This document shows positions 1-8,368 of a stretch of 64,000 nucleotides of DNA, piece by piece (the stretch's first letter is position 1; each line of letters begins with the position of its first letter). Position numbers and translations under genes: made by a program. The DNA is from Kluyvera georgiana ATCC 51603 (GTDB taxonomy: Bacteria; Pseudomonadota; Gammaproteobacteria; Enterobacterales; Enterobacteriaceae): NCBI RefSeq assembly GCF_001654985.1, contig NZ_LXEU01000037.1, positions 1 to 64,000 of the forward strand. Direction: 5' to 3'. The notes under the pieces were generated by a model. It ran no database searches. It worked only from the letters and a program-made list of their open reading frames with translations, and had not been told where the DNA came from.

Positions 1-26
1 AGGTGGTTTAGGGATGACAACAAAAG

Positions 27-47
27 GCGGCTACGGCCGCTTTTTTT
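27..47 (+). terminator. Rho-independent terminator of an upstream gene
   Basis: A stem GCGGC/GCCGC with a TACG loop is followed directly by seven T residues. It probably ends a gene that lies before the window. Confidence 0.7.
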
Positions 48-48
48 A

Positions 49-79
49 TTGTCACGCGGAAATGGGCATTTCCTATAAT
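49..79 (+). promoter_or_regulatory. Possible promoter of the diguanylate cyclase gene
   Basis: A perfect TATAAT lies at 74-79. TTGTCA at 49-54 is a possible -35 with a long 19-bp spacer. Transcription would start near 86, which leaves room for the GTG start at 124. Confidence 0.4.
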
Positions 80-123
80 TTCCATGATGCTTATTGAATA
101 TTCGTCGCAGAAGGAAGCCATCG

Positions 124-1908
124 GTGAGAATAGCGACCATAACAAACTGGGCCTACGGCGCGACGGTCTGTCTGACTATCGCCTCCGGTATCGTCATGTT
201 GATGGCCTCCAGCGCGGACAACACCGAACGTCAGGCGGTGGCGCAGCGACAGGTGTTCGACCAGCTCACTGAGGAGATCGACAACGACGCCTGGGCGCTA
301 TCCGATCTGGCGCGCTTGTACGTCGTCGGCAAAGACCCGGACGTGCTGAAGGAATACCGGCAGAAGGAAACCGCGCTGAAATCGATTGAACACCGATTAT
401 CAAAACTGAACGACGCCGGGGCGACGGGCGAGGAGCTGGCGCTGTTGCACGAGGGCGTGCAGATTGTCGATGCGCTGCAGGACGAGCAGCAAGCGGCGCT
501 GGCCAATATGGCGCGCGGTGAAACCGCACAGGCGATGGCGCTGCTTTACGGCAAAATTTATGAGCAGGAGTTGGACCGCGCGCAGGAACGACTCGATCAC
601 TTCCGCCAACTTCTGGATAACCGCGCGCGCGATGCCATTGACGATGCGACGCGGGCGTCCCGCACGCTGCGCACGCTGTCGGAAGTGATGGTGGGGCTGA
701 CGGCGCTGCTGTTTTTATTCGTGCTGGGCTTTATTTTACAGCACCGCGTACTGCGCCCGGTCGTGCGTTTGAGCGACGTGGTTCACCGGCTGGCATCGCA
801 GGATTATGCCGTGGAGACGCCCGACTTTAAGCAGATTGATGAAATTGGCGATATGGCGCAGGCGGTGCGTATTTTCCGCGAAAACGGCCTGGCGCGGCAG
901 CAGCTGGAGAAAGAGCGCGATGCCAACTGGGCGATACGCGAACTGCTGGCGCGGATGACGCAGCGCCTACAAGGCTGCGAGAATTTTGATGACGTCATTA
1001 ATGTGGCAGAGCTGTTCGCGCCGAACATTGCGCCCGGCGTGGCCGGACGGCTGTTTGTTCTCGACCGCGACCCCTGGCAGATGCGCTGTGTTGGCGAGTG
1101 GCTATCGCCGGAGGGGAAAGCGAGTCCTTTCCATCCGGATGAATGTTGGGCGGTACGTCGCGGCCAAAGCCATCCGCCGGTGCACGGCGAGCCGGATATC
1201 GGCTGCTACCATCTGCCGGAGACGTGCCACAGCCATTCCCTGTGCGTACCGCTGATTGCGCAGGGAGAGGCGATTGGGCTGCTCTCATTCCAGAATCTCA
1301 ACGAGCAAACCGCCTCGACACGCGCCTATCTCGAGCTGATGGCGGAGGCGCTGGGGCTGGCCCTGGCCAACCAGCGGCTGCGCGACGCGCTGCTGGAAAA
1401 AGCGCTGTACGACCCGCTGACCGGGCTGCGTAATCGCCACCACCTCGAAGATATGCTGGGCACTCAGCTGAACCAGGCCATGCGCAGTAAAGAACCGCTC
1501 AGTTGCCTGATGATCGATATCGATCACTTTAAACACATTAACGACCGGTTTGGCCACGAGGCGGGGGATGGGGTGATTAAAAGCGTCGCCGCGATTATTC
1601 AGCGCGTGGTGCGTGAGCACGGCACGGCTTTCCGCTACGGCGGTGAAGAGTTCCTGGTGCTGCTTAACGGCATGGATGAAGAGGCCGCCAGCCGCGTTGC
1701 CACCGATATTTATAACGGCGTGCGCGAGATGGCGCTGCGTTTTGCCGGGACGGATATTGGCCACGTGGACGTCTCGATAGGCGTCGCCAGCTACCCGGAA
1801 CATGTCCAAAGTGACAACCTGCTGCGCGCTGCCGACGTGGCGCTCTATCGCGCGAAAGAGCTGGGGCGGGCGCGAATTGTCAGCTTTGGCATGCTGGAGG
1901 CCGGATGA
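124..1908 (+). CDS. Membrane diguanylate cyclase (HAMP-GAF-GGDEF)
   Basis: Predicted to make cyclic di-GMP from two GTP at the inner membrane. Counting from the GTG at 124, a transmembrane segment lies near residues 8-30, then a helical sensor stretch, a second membrane segment near 188-212, a HAMP linker, a GAF-like domain near 290-425 and a GGDEF domain to the end. The domain opens with DPLTGLRNR and the catalytic loop is GGEEF at 506-510. The inhibitory I-site expected before it (RxxD) reads R-E-H-G, so feedback inhibition may be lost. The start is chosen because AAGGAAG at 111-117 sits six bases before GTG 124; an in-frame TTG at 94 adds ten residues but has no ribosome site. No close named orthologue is recognised. 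Confidence 0.9.
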   Translation: MRIATITNWAYGATVCLTIASGIVMLMASSADNTERQAVAQRQVFDQLTEEIDNDAWALSDLARLYVVGKDPDVLKEYRQKETALKSIEHRLSKLNDAGATGEELALLHEGVQIVDALQDEQQAALANMARGETAQAMALLYGKIYEQELDRAQERLDHFRQLLDNRARDAIDDATRASRTLRTLSEVMVGLTALLFLFVLGFILQHRVLRPVVRLSDVVHRLASQDYAVETPDFKQIDEIGDMAQAVRIFRENGLARQQLEKERDANWAIRELLARMTQRLQGCENFDDVINVAELFAPNIAPGVAGRLFVLDRDPWQMRCVGEWLSPEGKASPFHPDECWAVRRGQSHPPVHGEPDIGCYHLPETCHSHSLCVPLIAQGEAIGLLSFQNLNEQTASTRAYLELMAEALGLALANQRLRDALLEKALYDPLTGLRNRHHLEDMLGTQLNQAMRSKEPLSCLMIDIDHFKHINDRFGHEAGDGVIKSVAAIIQRVVREHGTAFRYGGEEFLVLLNGMDEEAASRVATDIYNGVREMALRFAGTDIGHVDVSIGVASYPEHVQSDNLLRAADVALYRAKELGRARIVSFGMLEAG

Positions 1909-1994
1909 CCGGCATTGCGTGATCCGTGACGGTACCTGTTGGGCGTCAGTCCGAGTACGCTTAGAATAAGTATGAATAAATCAGGAGGAATGAA

Positions 1995-2309
1995 ATGGCA
2001 TTCGATATTAGAAAAGATGACAAAGTTATTGGCGTCACTGAATTAGAGTTTGGCGATCCGCCTATGGGATTTGTCCATGGAGCATTTAAACCTACTCCGT
2101 TTTATTCACCAAATATTGTTAAAACGGGTTGTAAACTCTTCATTAAAGAGACAAGTGAAGAGATCGCCACTGACTTCATAACATTCGAAGATTTTTCAGA
2201 AGAGTTGGGGGAACCGTTTATTGAGGTAACAATTTTGGTCCGCTCTGCGGATGAGTATAGAAAATATTTTAAAAATCATTTGGATGTATACGAAAAGCAA
2301 TTCGGCTAG
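1995..2309 (+). CDS. Hypothetical protein, 104 aa, AT-rich orphan
   Basis: A small acidic soluble protein (MAFDIRKDDK...) with no signal peptide or membrane segment. A strong ribosome site, AGGAGG, precedes the ATG. It is visibly richer in A+T than the genes on both sides, which suggests later acquisition. I do not recognise the family. The size, acidity and isolation would fit an orphan immunity-type protein, but no toxin gene is next to it, so this is only a guess. Confidence 0.65.
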   Translation: MAFDIRKDDKVIGVTELEFGDPPMGFVHGAFKPTPFYSPNIVKTGCKLFIKETSEEIATDFITFEDFSEELGEPFIEVTILVRSADEYRKYFKNHLDVYEKQFG

Positions 2310-2607
2310 TCAGTGGGCGGAATGTGTGCGGTAAACTGAAGAAACTAAAATGAGGATTTGTCGTTGTCATTATGGGGAGTTAACCAGAATGGATTTACAA
2401 AATAGAGCGCTTCGACTTTTCTTGTCTGGGAGCCAGGTTACATAGCAAATTCCCCCGACCATCTCCTGAATAACCAGAGAAAATTCCGCTAAAGCGCCTC
2501 CCGGTGTAAAGGCTGAGTTTTTGTCCCTGATGGTCGATTTCCCACTTCCTTCAACCCGCCGTGATTCGTAGTATATTGAGTGTATTGTTGGTTATCAGGT
2601 GCGCTTT
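2310..2607. other. Non-coding stretch before the MerR-type gene
   Basis: About 300 bases with no convincing gene. An ATG at 2389 after GGGAG opens an 18-codon frame (MDLQNRALRLFLSG...) that ends at 2445; it may be the remnant of a lost gene that followed the AT-rich orphan. The 3' part should hold the promoter of the MerR-type gene, but no strong -35/-10 pair is visible. Confidence 0.4.
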
Positions 2608-3336
2608 ATGTCCTACTCCATTGGTGAATTTTCCCGGCTTTGCGGCATTAATGCCACGACGCTTCGCGCCTGGCAGCGTCGTTACGGCCTGCTCAAACCG
2701 CAGCGCACCGATGGCGGGCACCGTCAGTACAGCGATGCTGATATCCAGCAGGCGCTCAAAATTCTCGACTGGGTGAAAAAAGGCGTGCCGGTCAGCCAGG
2801 TGAAACCGCTGCTCTCCCGCCCGGGGGCACGGCAAACCAATAACTGGCTCACCTTGCAGGAGAGCATGCTGCAACGCCTGAAAGAGGGCAAAATTGAATC
2901 TCTGCGCCAGCTGATTTACGACGCCGGTCGCGAATATCCCCGCCCTGAACTGGTGACGGAAGTGCTGCGCCCGCTGCGCAGTAAAGTCTCGGCCAACGTC
3001 GCGGCAATGATGACGCTGCGGGAAATTCTCGACGGCATCATCATCTCCTACACCTCGTTTTGTCTGGAAGGGGATAAACGCGCGCCGGGTGATAATTACC
3101 TGATTACCGGCTGGCACCTTAGCGACCCTTGCGAAATCTGGCTTGAAGCGCTGAAACGCACCGGACAAGGGCATCGCATTGATGTGCTTCCCGCGGCGCC
3201 CGCGGCGCTGGCCCCGGAGATTTTCCCGCAGCGCAAATGGCTGCTGGTGACCTCCGGTAAACTCACCGTCGCCCGCAAAAAACAAATAGACCTCTGGCAG
3301 CAGCAGGTCGATTCTCTTGATGTGATCCCGCTGTAA
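2608..3336 (+). CDS. MerR-family regulator, MlrA/BluR-like
   Basis: The N-terminal winged helix-turn-helix (residues 2-70) contains TLRAWQRRYGLLKPQRTDGG, which is almost the MlrA sequence. The C-terminal half has the size of the cobalamin-binding-like effector domain of MlrA, BluR and LitR. The DxHxxG motif that binds B12 is absent, so it probably senses by protein contact or otherwise. The 242-residue length fits MlrA (243). The ATG at 2608 is chosen because CAGG precedes it and MSYSIGEF aligns with MlrA; GTG 2599 is possible. It lies just upstream of and in line with the lipid-stress gene set and is the likely regulator of that set. Confidence 0.85.
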   Translation: MSYSIGEFSRLCGINATTLRAWQRRYGLLKPQRTDGGHRQYSDADIQQALKILDWVKKGVPVSQVKPLLSRPGARQTNNWLTLQESMLQRLKEGKIESLRQLIYDAGREYPRPELVTEVLRPLRSKVSANVAAMMTLREILDGIIISYTSFCLEGDKRAPGDNYLITGWHLSDPCEIWLEALKRTGQGHRIDVLPAAPAALAPEIFPQRKWLLVTSGKLTVARKKQIDLWQQQVDSLDVIPL

Positions 3337-3367
3337 CACCTCCCTCTCAGCCATCCCGACGCTTTTT

Positions 3368-3392
3368 CCCTGCCGCTGTTCAGGTGGCAGGG
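3368..3392 (+). terminator. Terminator after the MerR-type gene
   Basis: Perfect 7-bp arms CCCTGCC and GGCAGGG are followed by CTGATTTTTG. This separates the regulator from the following operon, so the operon needs its own promoter. Confidence 0.6.
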
Positions 3393-3472
3393 CTGATTTT
3401 TGTCATTTTAAACTCATCATAGAATTATTTTTATCAAATTGAATTTAAAAGGATTAAAAATTTATTTTATTC

Positions 3473-3508
3473 AAAACTTGGACAAATATTATTAATTGTG
3501 TAAGTTTT
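3473..3508. promoter_or_regulatory. Candidate MerR/MlrA-type operator and promoter
   Basis: Two 13-bp arms, AAAACTTGGACAA (3473-3485) and the reverse complement of AAAACTTACACAA (3496-3508), match at 11 of 13 positions around a 10-bp centre. The left arm holds a -35-like TTGGAC. The layout resembles the MlrA operator known at csgD (two AAAATTGTACA-type arms about 12 bp apart). It lies just before the eight-gene operon. Confidence 0.5.
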
Positions 3509-3552
3509 AAGTATGCCATCACACGATGTTGTTGCACGACAAGGTAAGATCT

Positions 3553-3987
3553 ATGAGCGCATTGCCATCCGTCATCGACAGGTTTGTTGATTACTACTCC
3601 GGGCTGGACCACCAGCCCGCTTCGGCGCTTGCCGCGATCTATGATGCGGATGCCACGCTTGTCGATCCTTTCGGCACCCATCGCGGGTTGCTGACGATCC
3701 AGCGTTATTTCACGCACCTGCTGGCTAACGTCAACGCCTGCCGCTTTGCCATTGAGACGCCGCTGTATGACGCGCCGCGTTGTGCCGTAGCGTGGACCAT
3801 GCACTGGTCGCATCCCCGCATTGCCGCAGGCGCATCGCTGGCGCTGAAAGGGTGCTCGATGGTTAAGATTCAGGGTGACAGAATCGTTCACCAGCGCGAT
3901 TACTACGATGCCGGTGAGATGCTCTACGAACACCTGCCGGTGCTGGGGTGGGCGGTGCGTAGCGTCAAACGGAGGGTGCGCTCATGA
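3553..3987 (+). CDS. NTF2/SnoaL-like protein, first gene of the lipid-stress operon
   Basis: A 144-residue protein of the NTF2-like alpha+beta barrel type (VIDRFVDYYSGLD ... YDADATLVDPFGTH ... MLYEHLPVLGW). Such folds bind small hydrophobic ligands or act as isomerases; the substrate is unknown. The ATG at 3553 follows AAGGTAAG; an in-frame ATG at 3526 would add nine residues without a better ribosome site. The stop overlaps the next start, opening a chain of 4-bp overlaps that runs to 9419. The same family opens similar gene sets in Pseudomonas and Rhodobacter relatives (from memory of gene context). Confidence 0.8.
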   Translation: MSALPSVIDRFVDYYSGLDHQPASALAAIYDADATLVDPFGTHRGLLTIQRYFTHLLANVNACRFAIETPLYDAPRCAVAWTMHWSHPRIAAGASLALKGCSMVKIQGDRIVHQRDYYDAGEMLYEHLPVLGWAVRSVKRRVRS

Positions 3988-4703
3988 TGACTGTCCTCAT
4001 CACCGGCGCAACCTCCGGTATTGGCGCCGGGCTGGCAAAATCGTGGGCCGATGACGGTTATCACGTCATTGCCTGCGGCCGCGATGCCCTGCGCCTGGAA
4101 ACGCTGCGCCTGTACAGCCCCAATATCACCGCGCTTCAGTTCGACATGACCGACCTGGATGCCTGTCGCCAGGCGCTTCAGGGGTGCTACGCCGATCTGG
4201 TCATTCTCTGTGCCGGAACCTGCGAGTATCTCGAACGCGGCGTCATCGACGCTGAGCGGGTCGCGCGGGTGATGACCACCAACTTCATGGGGCCGGTCAA
4301 TTGTCTGGAAGCCTTGCAGTCGCAACTGATGAGCGGCAGCCGCGTGGTGCTGGTGAGTTCAATGGCGCACTGGCTGCACTTCCCTCGGGCGGAAGCCTAT
4401 GGCGCGTCGAAAGCGGCGTTAAGCTGGTTTGCCGACTGTCTGCGTCTGGACTGGGAGCCGAAAGGCGTTGCCGTGACCGTGGTTTCTCCGGGGTTTGTCG
4501 ATACGCCGCTGACTCGCAAAAACGATTTCCCGATGCCCGCTCAGGTGAGCGTCGAATATGCGGTGAAAGCCATTCGCCGCGGGATCGCAAAAGGGAAAAA
4601 TCATATCGCCTTCCCGACCGCTTTTGGCATCGCGCTACGCGCGTTAGCCGGGCTTCCCGCATGTCTACAGCGCGTATTGTTACGCAGGATGGTGCGCTCA
4701 TGA
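3984..4703 (+). CDS. Short-chain dehydrogenase/reductase
   Basis: A 239-residue SDR. The cofactor motif TGATSGIG is at residues 7-14, the NAG-equivalent reads LCAGTC, and the catalytic Ser and YxxxK appear in VLVSSMAHW and YGASK. PGFVDTPLT is the usual SDR C-terminal loop. The substrate is unknown; in this set a lipid or aldehyde carbonyl is plausible. It overlaps its upstream neighbour by ATGA. ATG 3987 is an alternative start one codon later. Confidence 0.88.
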   Translation: MMTVLITGATSGIGAGLAKSWADDGYHVIACGRDALRLETLRLYSPNITALQFDMTDLDACRQALQGCYADLVILCAGTCEYLERGVIDAERVARVMTTNFMGPVNCLEALQSQLMSGSRVVLVSSMAHWLHFPRAEAYGASKAALSWFADCLRLDWEPKGVAVTVVSPGFVDTPLTRKNDFPMPAQVSVEYAVKAIRRGIAKGKNHIAFPTAFGIALRALAGLPACLQRVLLRRMVRS

Positions 4704-5950
4704 AGATCGCGATTATTGGCAGCGGCATCGCCGGGCTGACCTGCGCATGGCGGCTCGCCGGCCATCATCAGGTCACCGTTTTTGAAGCGGAAGCGACGCC
4801 GGGCGGCCATACCGCGACGGTTGATGTCGCTACGCCGCAGGGACACTACGCCATTGATACCGGCTTTATCGTCTACAACGACCGCACCTATCCGCGTTTT
4901 ATGGGGCTGCTGAGCGAACTGGGTATCCGCGGCCAGAAAACGCAGATGAGTTTCTCGGTGCATAATCCGCAAAGCGGCCTTGAATACAACGGCCATACGC
5001 TCACCTCGCTGTTCGCCCAGCGGCGTAACCTCGTGAACCCGGCATTCTGGCGGCTACTGAAGGAGATTGTCCGTTTTAATCGTCTGGCCAAACAGGCGTT
5101 GAATGATGCCGACCCGAGCGCCACTTTACAGATGTTCCTCGAAGAGCACCGTTTTGACGCCTTTTTTGCCCGTCATTACATTCTGCCGATGGGCGCGGCA
5201 ATCTGGTCATCATCGCTACACGAAATGCGCCGTTTTCCGTTGCCGCTGTTTTTACGCTTCTTTGAGCATCACGGTCTGCTGGATATCCGCGATCGTCCGC
5301 AATGGTATGTGGTACCCGGCGGCTCGCGAGAGTATATCCGCGCGATGCTGGAACAGTTAGGCGATCGCCTGACGCTGCGCCTCAACGCGCCGGTACAGCA
5401 GGTGATTCGCTTCGACGGCGGGGTGAAAATCCAGCTTGAAGACGCCGTTCACGCCTTCGATCAGGTGATTTTCGCCTGCCACTCCCGACAGGCGTTGGCG
5501 ATGCTGGAGGAACCCACGCCTGCCGAGCGAGACGTTCTGGGCGCTATCGGCTGGCAGCGCAATGAGGTGGTGTTACACGGCGACCGCCGCTGGCTGCCGG
5601 TGCGTGAACGCGCCTGGGCAAGCTGGAACTATCGGCTGAGCGAGCAGGAGCGGGACAGCGCCTGCGTGACCTACAACATGAATATTCTGCAGGGGTTGCC
5701 CGCAGGCAGCCCGCTGTTCTGCGTCACGCTCAATCCCGACGCCCCGATTGACGACCGCTACGTCTGGCGACGCTTTGTTTACGAGCACCCGTTGTTTAAC
5801 CCGGAAAGCTGGCGCGCGCAGGCGCGTCGCAGCGAGATCAACGGGTTACACCGCAGCTGGTTCTGCGGCGCGTACTGGTACAACGGTTTTCACGAGGACG
5901 GAGTACGCAGCGCGCTGGATGTCGTGCACGGAATAGGGGCGCTCAAATGA
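4700..5950 (+). CDS. FAD-dependent amine-oxidase-like oxidoreductase
   Basis: A 416-residue flavoprotein. The N-terminal Rossmann motif IGSGIAG (residues 5-11) and the acidic end of strand 2 (VFEAE) bind FAD; GGHTATVD and GFIVYNDRTYPRF are typical of the family found beside cyclopropane-synthase-like genes; the C-terminus closes the FAD site (NGFHEDGVRSALDVV). Related proteins are encoded with methyltransferases that modify unsaturated fatty acids in situ. The frame is open upstream to 4301, but the ATG at 4700 overlaps the SDR stop and starts the FAD motif at the right place. Confidence 0.88.
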   Translation: MKIAIIGSGIAGLTCAWRLAGHHQVTVFEAEATPGGHTATVDVATPQGHYAIDTGFIVYNDRTYPRFMGLLSELGIRGQKTQMSFSVHNPQSGLEYNGHTLTSLFAQRRNLVNPAFWRLLKEIVRFNRLAKQALNDADPSATLQMFLEEHRFDAFFARHYILPMGAAIWSSSLHEMRRFPLPLFLRFFEHHGLLDIRDRPQWYVVPGGSREYIRAMLEQLGDRLTLRLNAPVQQVIRFDGGVKIQLEDAVHAFDQVIFACHSRQALAMLEEPTPAERDVLGAIGWQRNEVVLHGDRRWLPVRERAWASWNYRLSEQERDSACVTYNMNILQGLPAGSPLFCVTLNPDAPIDDRYVWRRFVYEHPLFNPESWRAQARRSEINGLHRSWFCGAYWYNGFHEDGVRSALDVVHGIGALK

Positions 5951-6669
5951 ACAGTTGCCTTTACCAGGGCGTGTTACGCCATCGCCGTTTTCAGCCTAAA
6001 GCGCATCAGTTTTGCTACCACGTTTTTATGGCCTGGCTCGATCTGGATGAACTGCCACAGCTTCCCACCGTGGGGGTGAAGCGAAATCGCTTCGCGGCGG
6101 CGGCCTTCTATGATGCGGATTATCCGTTGGGAACGCCGTTAAAAGCGCGCGCGCTGGAGCAGCTTGCCCTGCTGACCGGTGAGCAGCCTGACGGCCGCGT
6201 TATGCTGCTGACGCAGTTGCGCTACCTCGGCTTCCATTTTAATCCGGTCAATTTTTACTACTGCTATGACCGCGCGGACAGCCTGCGTTGGGTGCTGGCC
6301 GAAGTCCGCAATACGCCGTGGAATGAGCGCCACTACTATGCCGTCGACGCCCAGGCGATGCTGCCGGTGGAAAAAGCCTTTCATGTCTCGCCGTTTAACC
6401 CGATGGACATGATCTATCACTGGCGCTTTAACCCGCCGGGCAAAACGCTGCATATGCACATCGAAAACCATCAAACGGCGAAGGTTTTTGATGCCACCTT
6501 GACGCTGAAACGCGAGCCGCTGACGCAAAAAAATCTGCGTTCACTGCTGCTGCGCATCCCGTTGATGACGCTGAAAACCGTACTCGCTATTTACTGGCAG
6601 GCGCTGAAGCTTTGGCTCAAGCGCGTGCCGCTCTACACCCATCCCGTGAGCAGGAGTAAACGATCATGA
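5947..6669 (+). CDS. DUF1365 family protein
   Basis: A 240-residue protein of the DUF1365 family, recognised by LYQGVLRHRRFQPKAHQFCYHVF at the start and by YLGFHFNPVNFYYCYD and EVRNTPWNERHYY in the middle. Members almost always sit between the FAD oxidase and the cyclopropane-synthase-like gene, as here, with 4-bp overlaps on both sides. Biochemical function is not established. A hydrophobic segment near the C-terminus (LLLRIPLMTLKTVLAIYWQA) may touch the membrane. Confidence 0.88.
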   Translation: MNSCLYQGVLRHRRFQPKAHQFCYHVFMAWLDLDELPQLPTVGVKRNRFAAAAFYDADYPLGTPLKARALEQLALLTGEQPDGRVMLLTQLRYLGFHFNPVNFYYCYDRADSLRWVLAEVRNTPWNERHYYAVDAQAMLPVEKAFHVSPFNPMDMIYHWRFNPPGKTLHMHIENHQTAKVFDATLTLKREPLTQKNLRSLLLRIPLMTLKTVLAIYWQALKLWLKRVPLYTHPVSRSKRS

Positions 6670-7886
6670 CCGATCCCGTCTTTGCGCTTGAACCCGATAT
6701 TCCGCGCAACGTCCGCATCGCGCGCTGGTTGCTTTTCCGGCTGCTGAGCGGCATTCGCCACGGCTCGCTGACGGTGCGGGAAGGGGCGCAAACCTTTCAG
6801 TTTGGCGACGCGTCTGCCGCATTGCGCGCCGAAGTGCATATTCTCTCCCCCAGGGTGTACTGGCGGGCGCTGACCGGGGGAAGCATGGCGGCGGCGGAAG
6901 CCTGGATTGACGGCGAGTGGGAAACGCATGACTTAACGTCATTGCTGGAGATCTTTGCGCTGAACGGCAGCACGCTTGGAAAGCTGGAAAACGGTTTTCG
7001 TCTGCTGGGCAGGCCCATCGAGCGCCTGCGCCACTGGACGCGTCGCAACCATCGCCAGCAGGCGCGAGAAAATATCGCCGCGCATTACGACCTGGGTAAT
7101 GAATTTTATGCGCATTTTCTCGATGAAGAACTGCTCTATTCCAGCGCACTGTTTACGGACGATGAGCAGGCGTTGACGCAGGCCCAGCAGGCCAAAATGG
7201 CGCGTCTTTGCGAGCAGTTGGCGCTCAATTCCAGTGACCATTTACTGGAAATTGGCACAGGGTGGGGCGCGATGGCGGAATACGCCGCGCGGCATTATGG
7301 CTGCCGAGTCACCACCACCACGCTTTCACAGGAGCAGTTCCTGTGGGCGAAAGCGCGCATTGCCCGCGCCGGGCTTGAGGATCGGGTGCAGGTGCTGCTG
7401 TGTGATTACCGCGACCTCACCGGGGAGTTCGACAAGCTGGTCTCGGTGGAGATGATTGAGGCCGTCGGCCAGCGCTATCTGCCCACCTTCTTCCGCACCT
7501 GCCAGGCGCGCCTGCGTCCGGGGGGAAAAATGGCGATTCAGGCGATCACCATTCAGGATCAGCGCTATCGCGACTACAGCAAAAGCGTGGATTTTATTCA
7601 GCGTTATATCTTCCCCGGCGGCTTTTTACCCAGCATCACGGTGATGAGCGAACTGATGACGCGGCATACCGATTTCGTGGTGCGCAACCTGTTTGATATG
7701 GGGCCGGACTATGCCCGTACGCTGGTGCACTGGCGGCAGCGTTTTACCCATGCCTGGCAGGATATCGAGAAGCTGGGCTTTGACGAACGCTTTCGCCGGA
7801 TGTGGCTGTACTACTTCGGCTACTGCGAGGCCGGTTTCAACGCCCGTACGATAAGCGTGGTGCAACTGACGGCAGAGCGCGTATGA
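6666..7886 (+). CDS. Cyclopropane-fatty-acid-synthase family methyltransferase
   Basis: A 406-residue SAM-dependent enzyme of the CFA synthase family. The N-terminal lipid-binding part (to about 130) precedes the methyltransferase domain; the SAM motif is LLEIGTGWGAMAEYA, with HYDLGNEFY, VSVEMIEAVGQRY and YCEAGFNARTI all conserved. It is expected to act on double bonds of membrane phospholipid acyl chains. It is longer than E. coli Cfa (382) and lies in an oxidase cluster, so the product may be a methylated or furan acid rather than plain cyclopropane; this is inference. A housekeeping cfa gene probably exists elsewhere. Confidence 0.88.
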   Translation: MTDPVFALEPDIPRNVRIARWLLFRLLSGIRHGSLTVREGAQTFQFGDASAALRAEVHILSPRVYWRALTGGSMAAAEAWIDGEWETHDLTSLLEIFALNGSTLGKLENGFRLLGRPIERLRHWTRRNHRQQARENIAAHYDLGNEFYAHFLDEELLYSSALFTDDEQALTQAQQAKMARLCEQLALNSSDHLLEIGTGWGAMAEYAARHYGCRVTTTTLSQEQFLWAKARIARAGLEDRVQVLLCDYRDLTGEFDKLVSVEMIEAVGQRYLPTFFRTCQARLRPGGKMAIQAITIQDQRYRDYSKSVDFIQRYIFPGGFLPSITVMSELMTRHTDFVVRNLFDMGPDYARTLVHWRQRFTHAWQDIEKLGFDERFRRMWLYYFGYCEAGFNARTISVVQLTAERV

Positions 7887-8368
7887 AACGCTATCTGCAG
7901 ATTTTTCTGTTGGCCGTCGGCTTCGACCTTTACTGGTTTCTGGTGGTGTTCTTTCGTGAGCGAGGGCTGGTGTTGTGGCTCGGGATAGCCATTCTGGCGC
8001 TGATGATGCTGCCGCCCGCACGCCGCTTATATGCGCTATTGCTGGCGGTGGCGGGCAGCTGTCTGGATGCGCTCTGGGCGCTGACGGGGCTGATTGATTT
8101 TCATGGCGAAGGCGTACTGCCATTCTGGATGATTGCGCTATGGCTGATGTTCGCGACGGTCTGGACCCAGCTCGCCAGTTCGACCACGCTGCCGGGATGG
8201 ATACTGGCGCTGATGGCGGTTTGCGGCGGGCCGGTCGCCTACTGGCTGGGACAACGTCTGGGCGCCATCACCTTTTTGCAGCCGACGATCGTCGTCGTCG
8301 GCGCGCTGACGACAGGCTGGCTGGTGTTAATGCTGTTATTTCACATTCTGTTGGGGAGACGGCAATGA
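7883..8368 (+). CDS. DUF2878 integral membrane protein
   Basis: A 161-residue, very hydrophobic protein with about five membrane segments (LQIFLLAVGFDLYWFLVVFF; LWLGIAILALMML; LLLAVAGSCLDALWALTGL; PFWMIALWLMFATVWTQLA; GWLVLMLLFHIL). It matches the DUF2878 type that accompanies CFA-like genes. The ATG at 7883 overlaps the methyltransferase stop; the open frame extends further upstream but inside that gene. The role is unknown, and it may anchor the lipid-modifying enzymes. Confidence 0.82.
   Translation: MKRYLQIFLLAVGFDLYWFLVVFFRERGLVLWLGIAILALMMLPPARRLYALLLAVAGSCLDALWALTGLIDFHGEGVLPFWMIALWLMFATVWTQLASSTTLPGWILALMAVCGGPVAYWLGQRLGAITFLQPTIVVVGALTTGWLVLMLLFHILLGRRQ

Noticed and set aside
84..272. 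62-codon frame overlapping the diguanylate cyclase start
   Set aside because: Arg/Gly-rich shadow frame inside the cyclase gene with no ribosome site.
4301..4699. Long N-terminal extension of the FAD oxidase frame
   Set aside because: It lies wholly inside the SDR gene and the FAD motif would then start at residue 138; the ATG at 4700 overlaps the SDR stop as in the rest of the operon.
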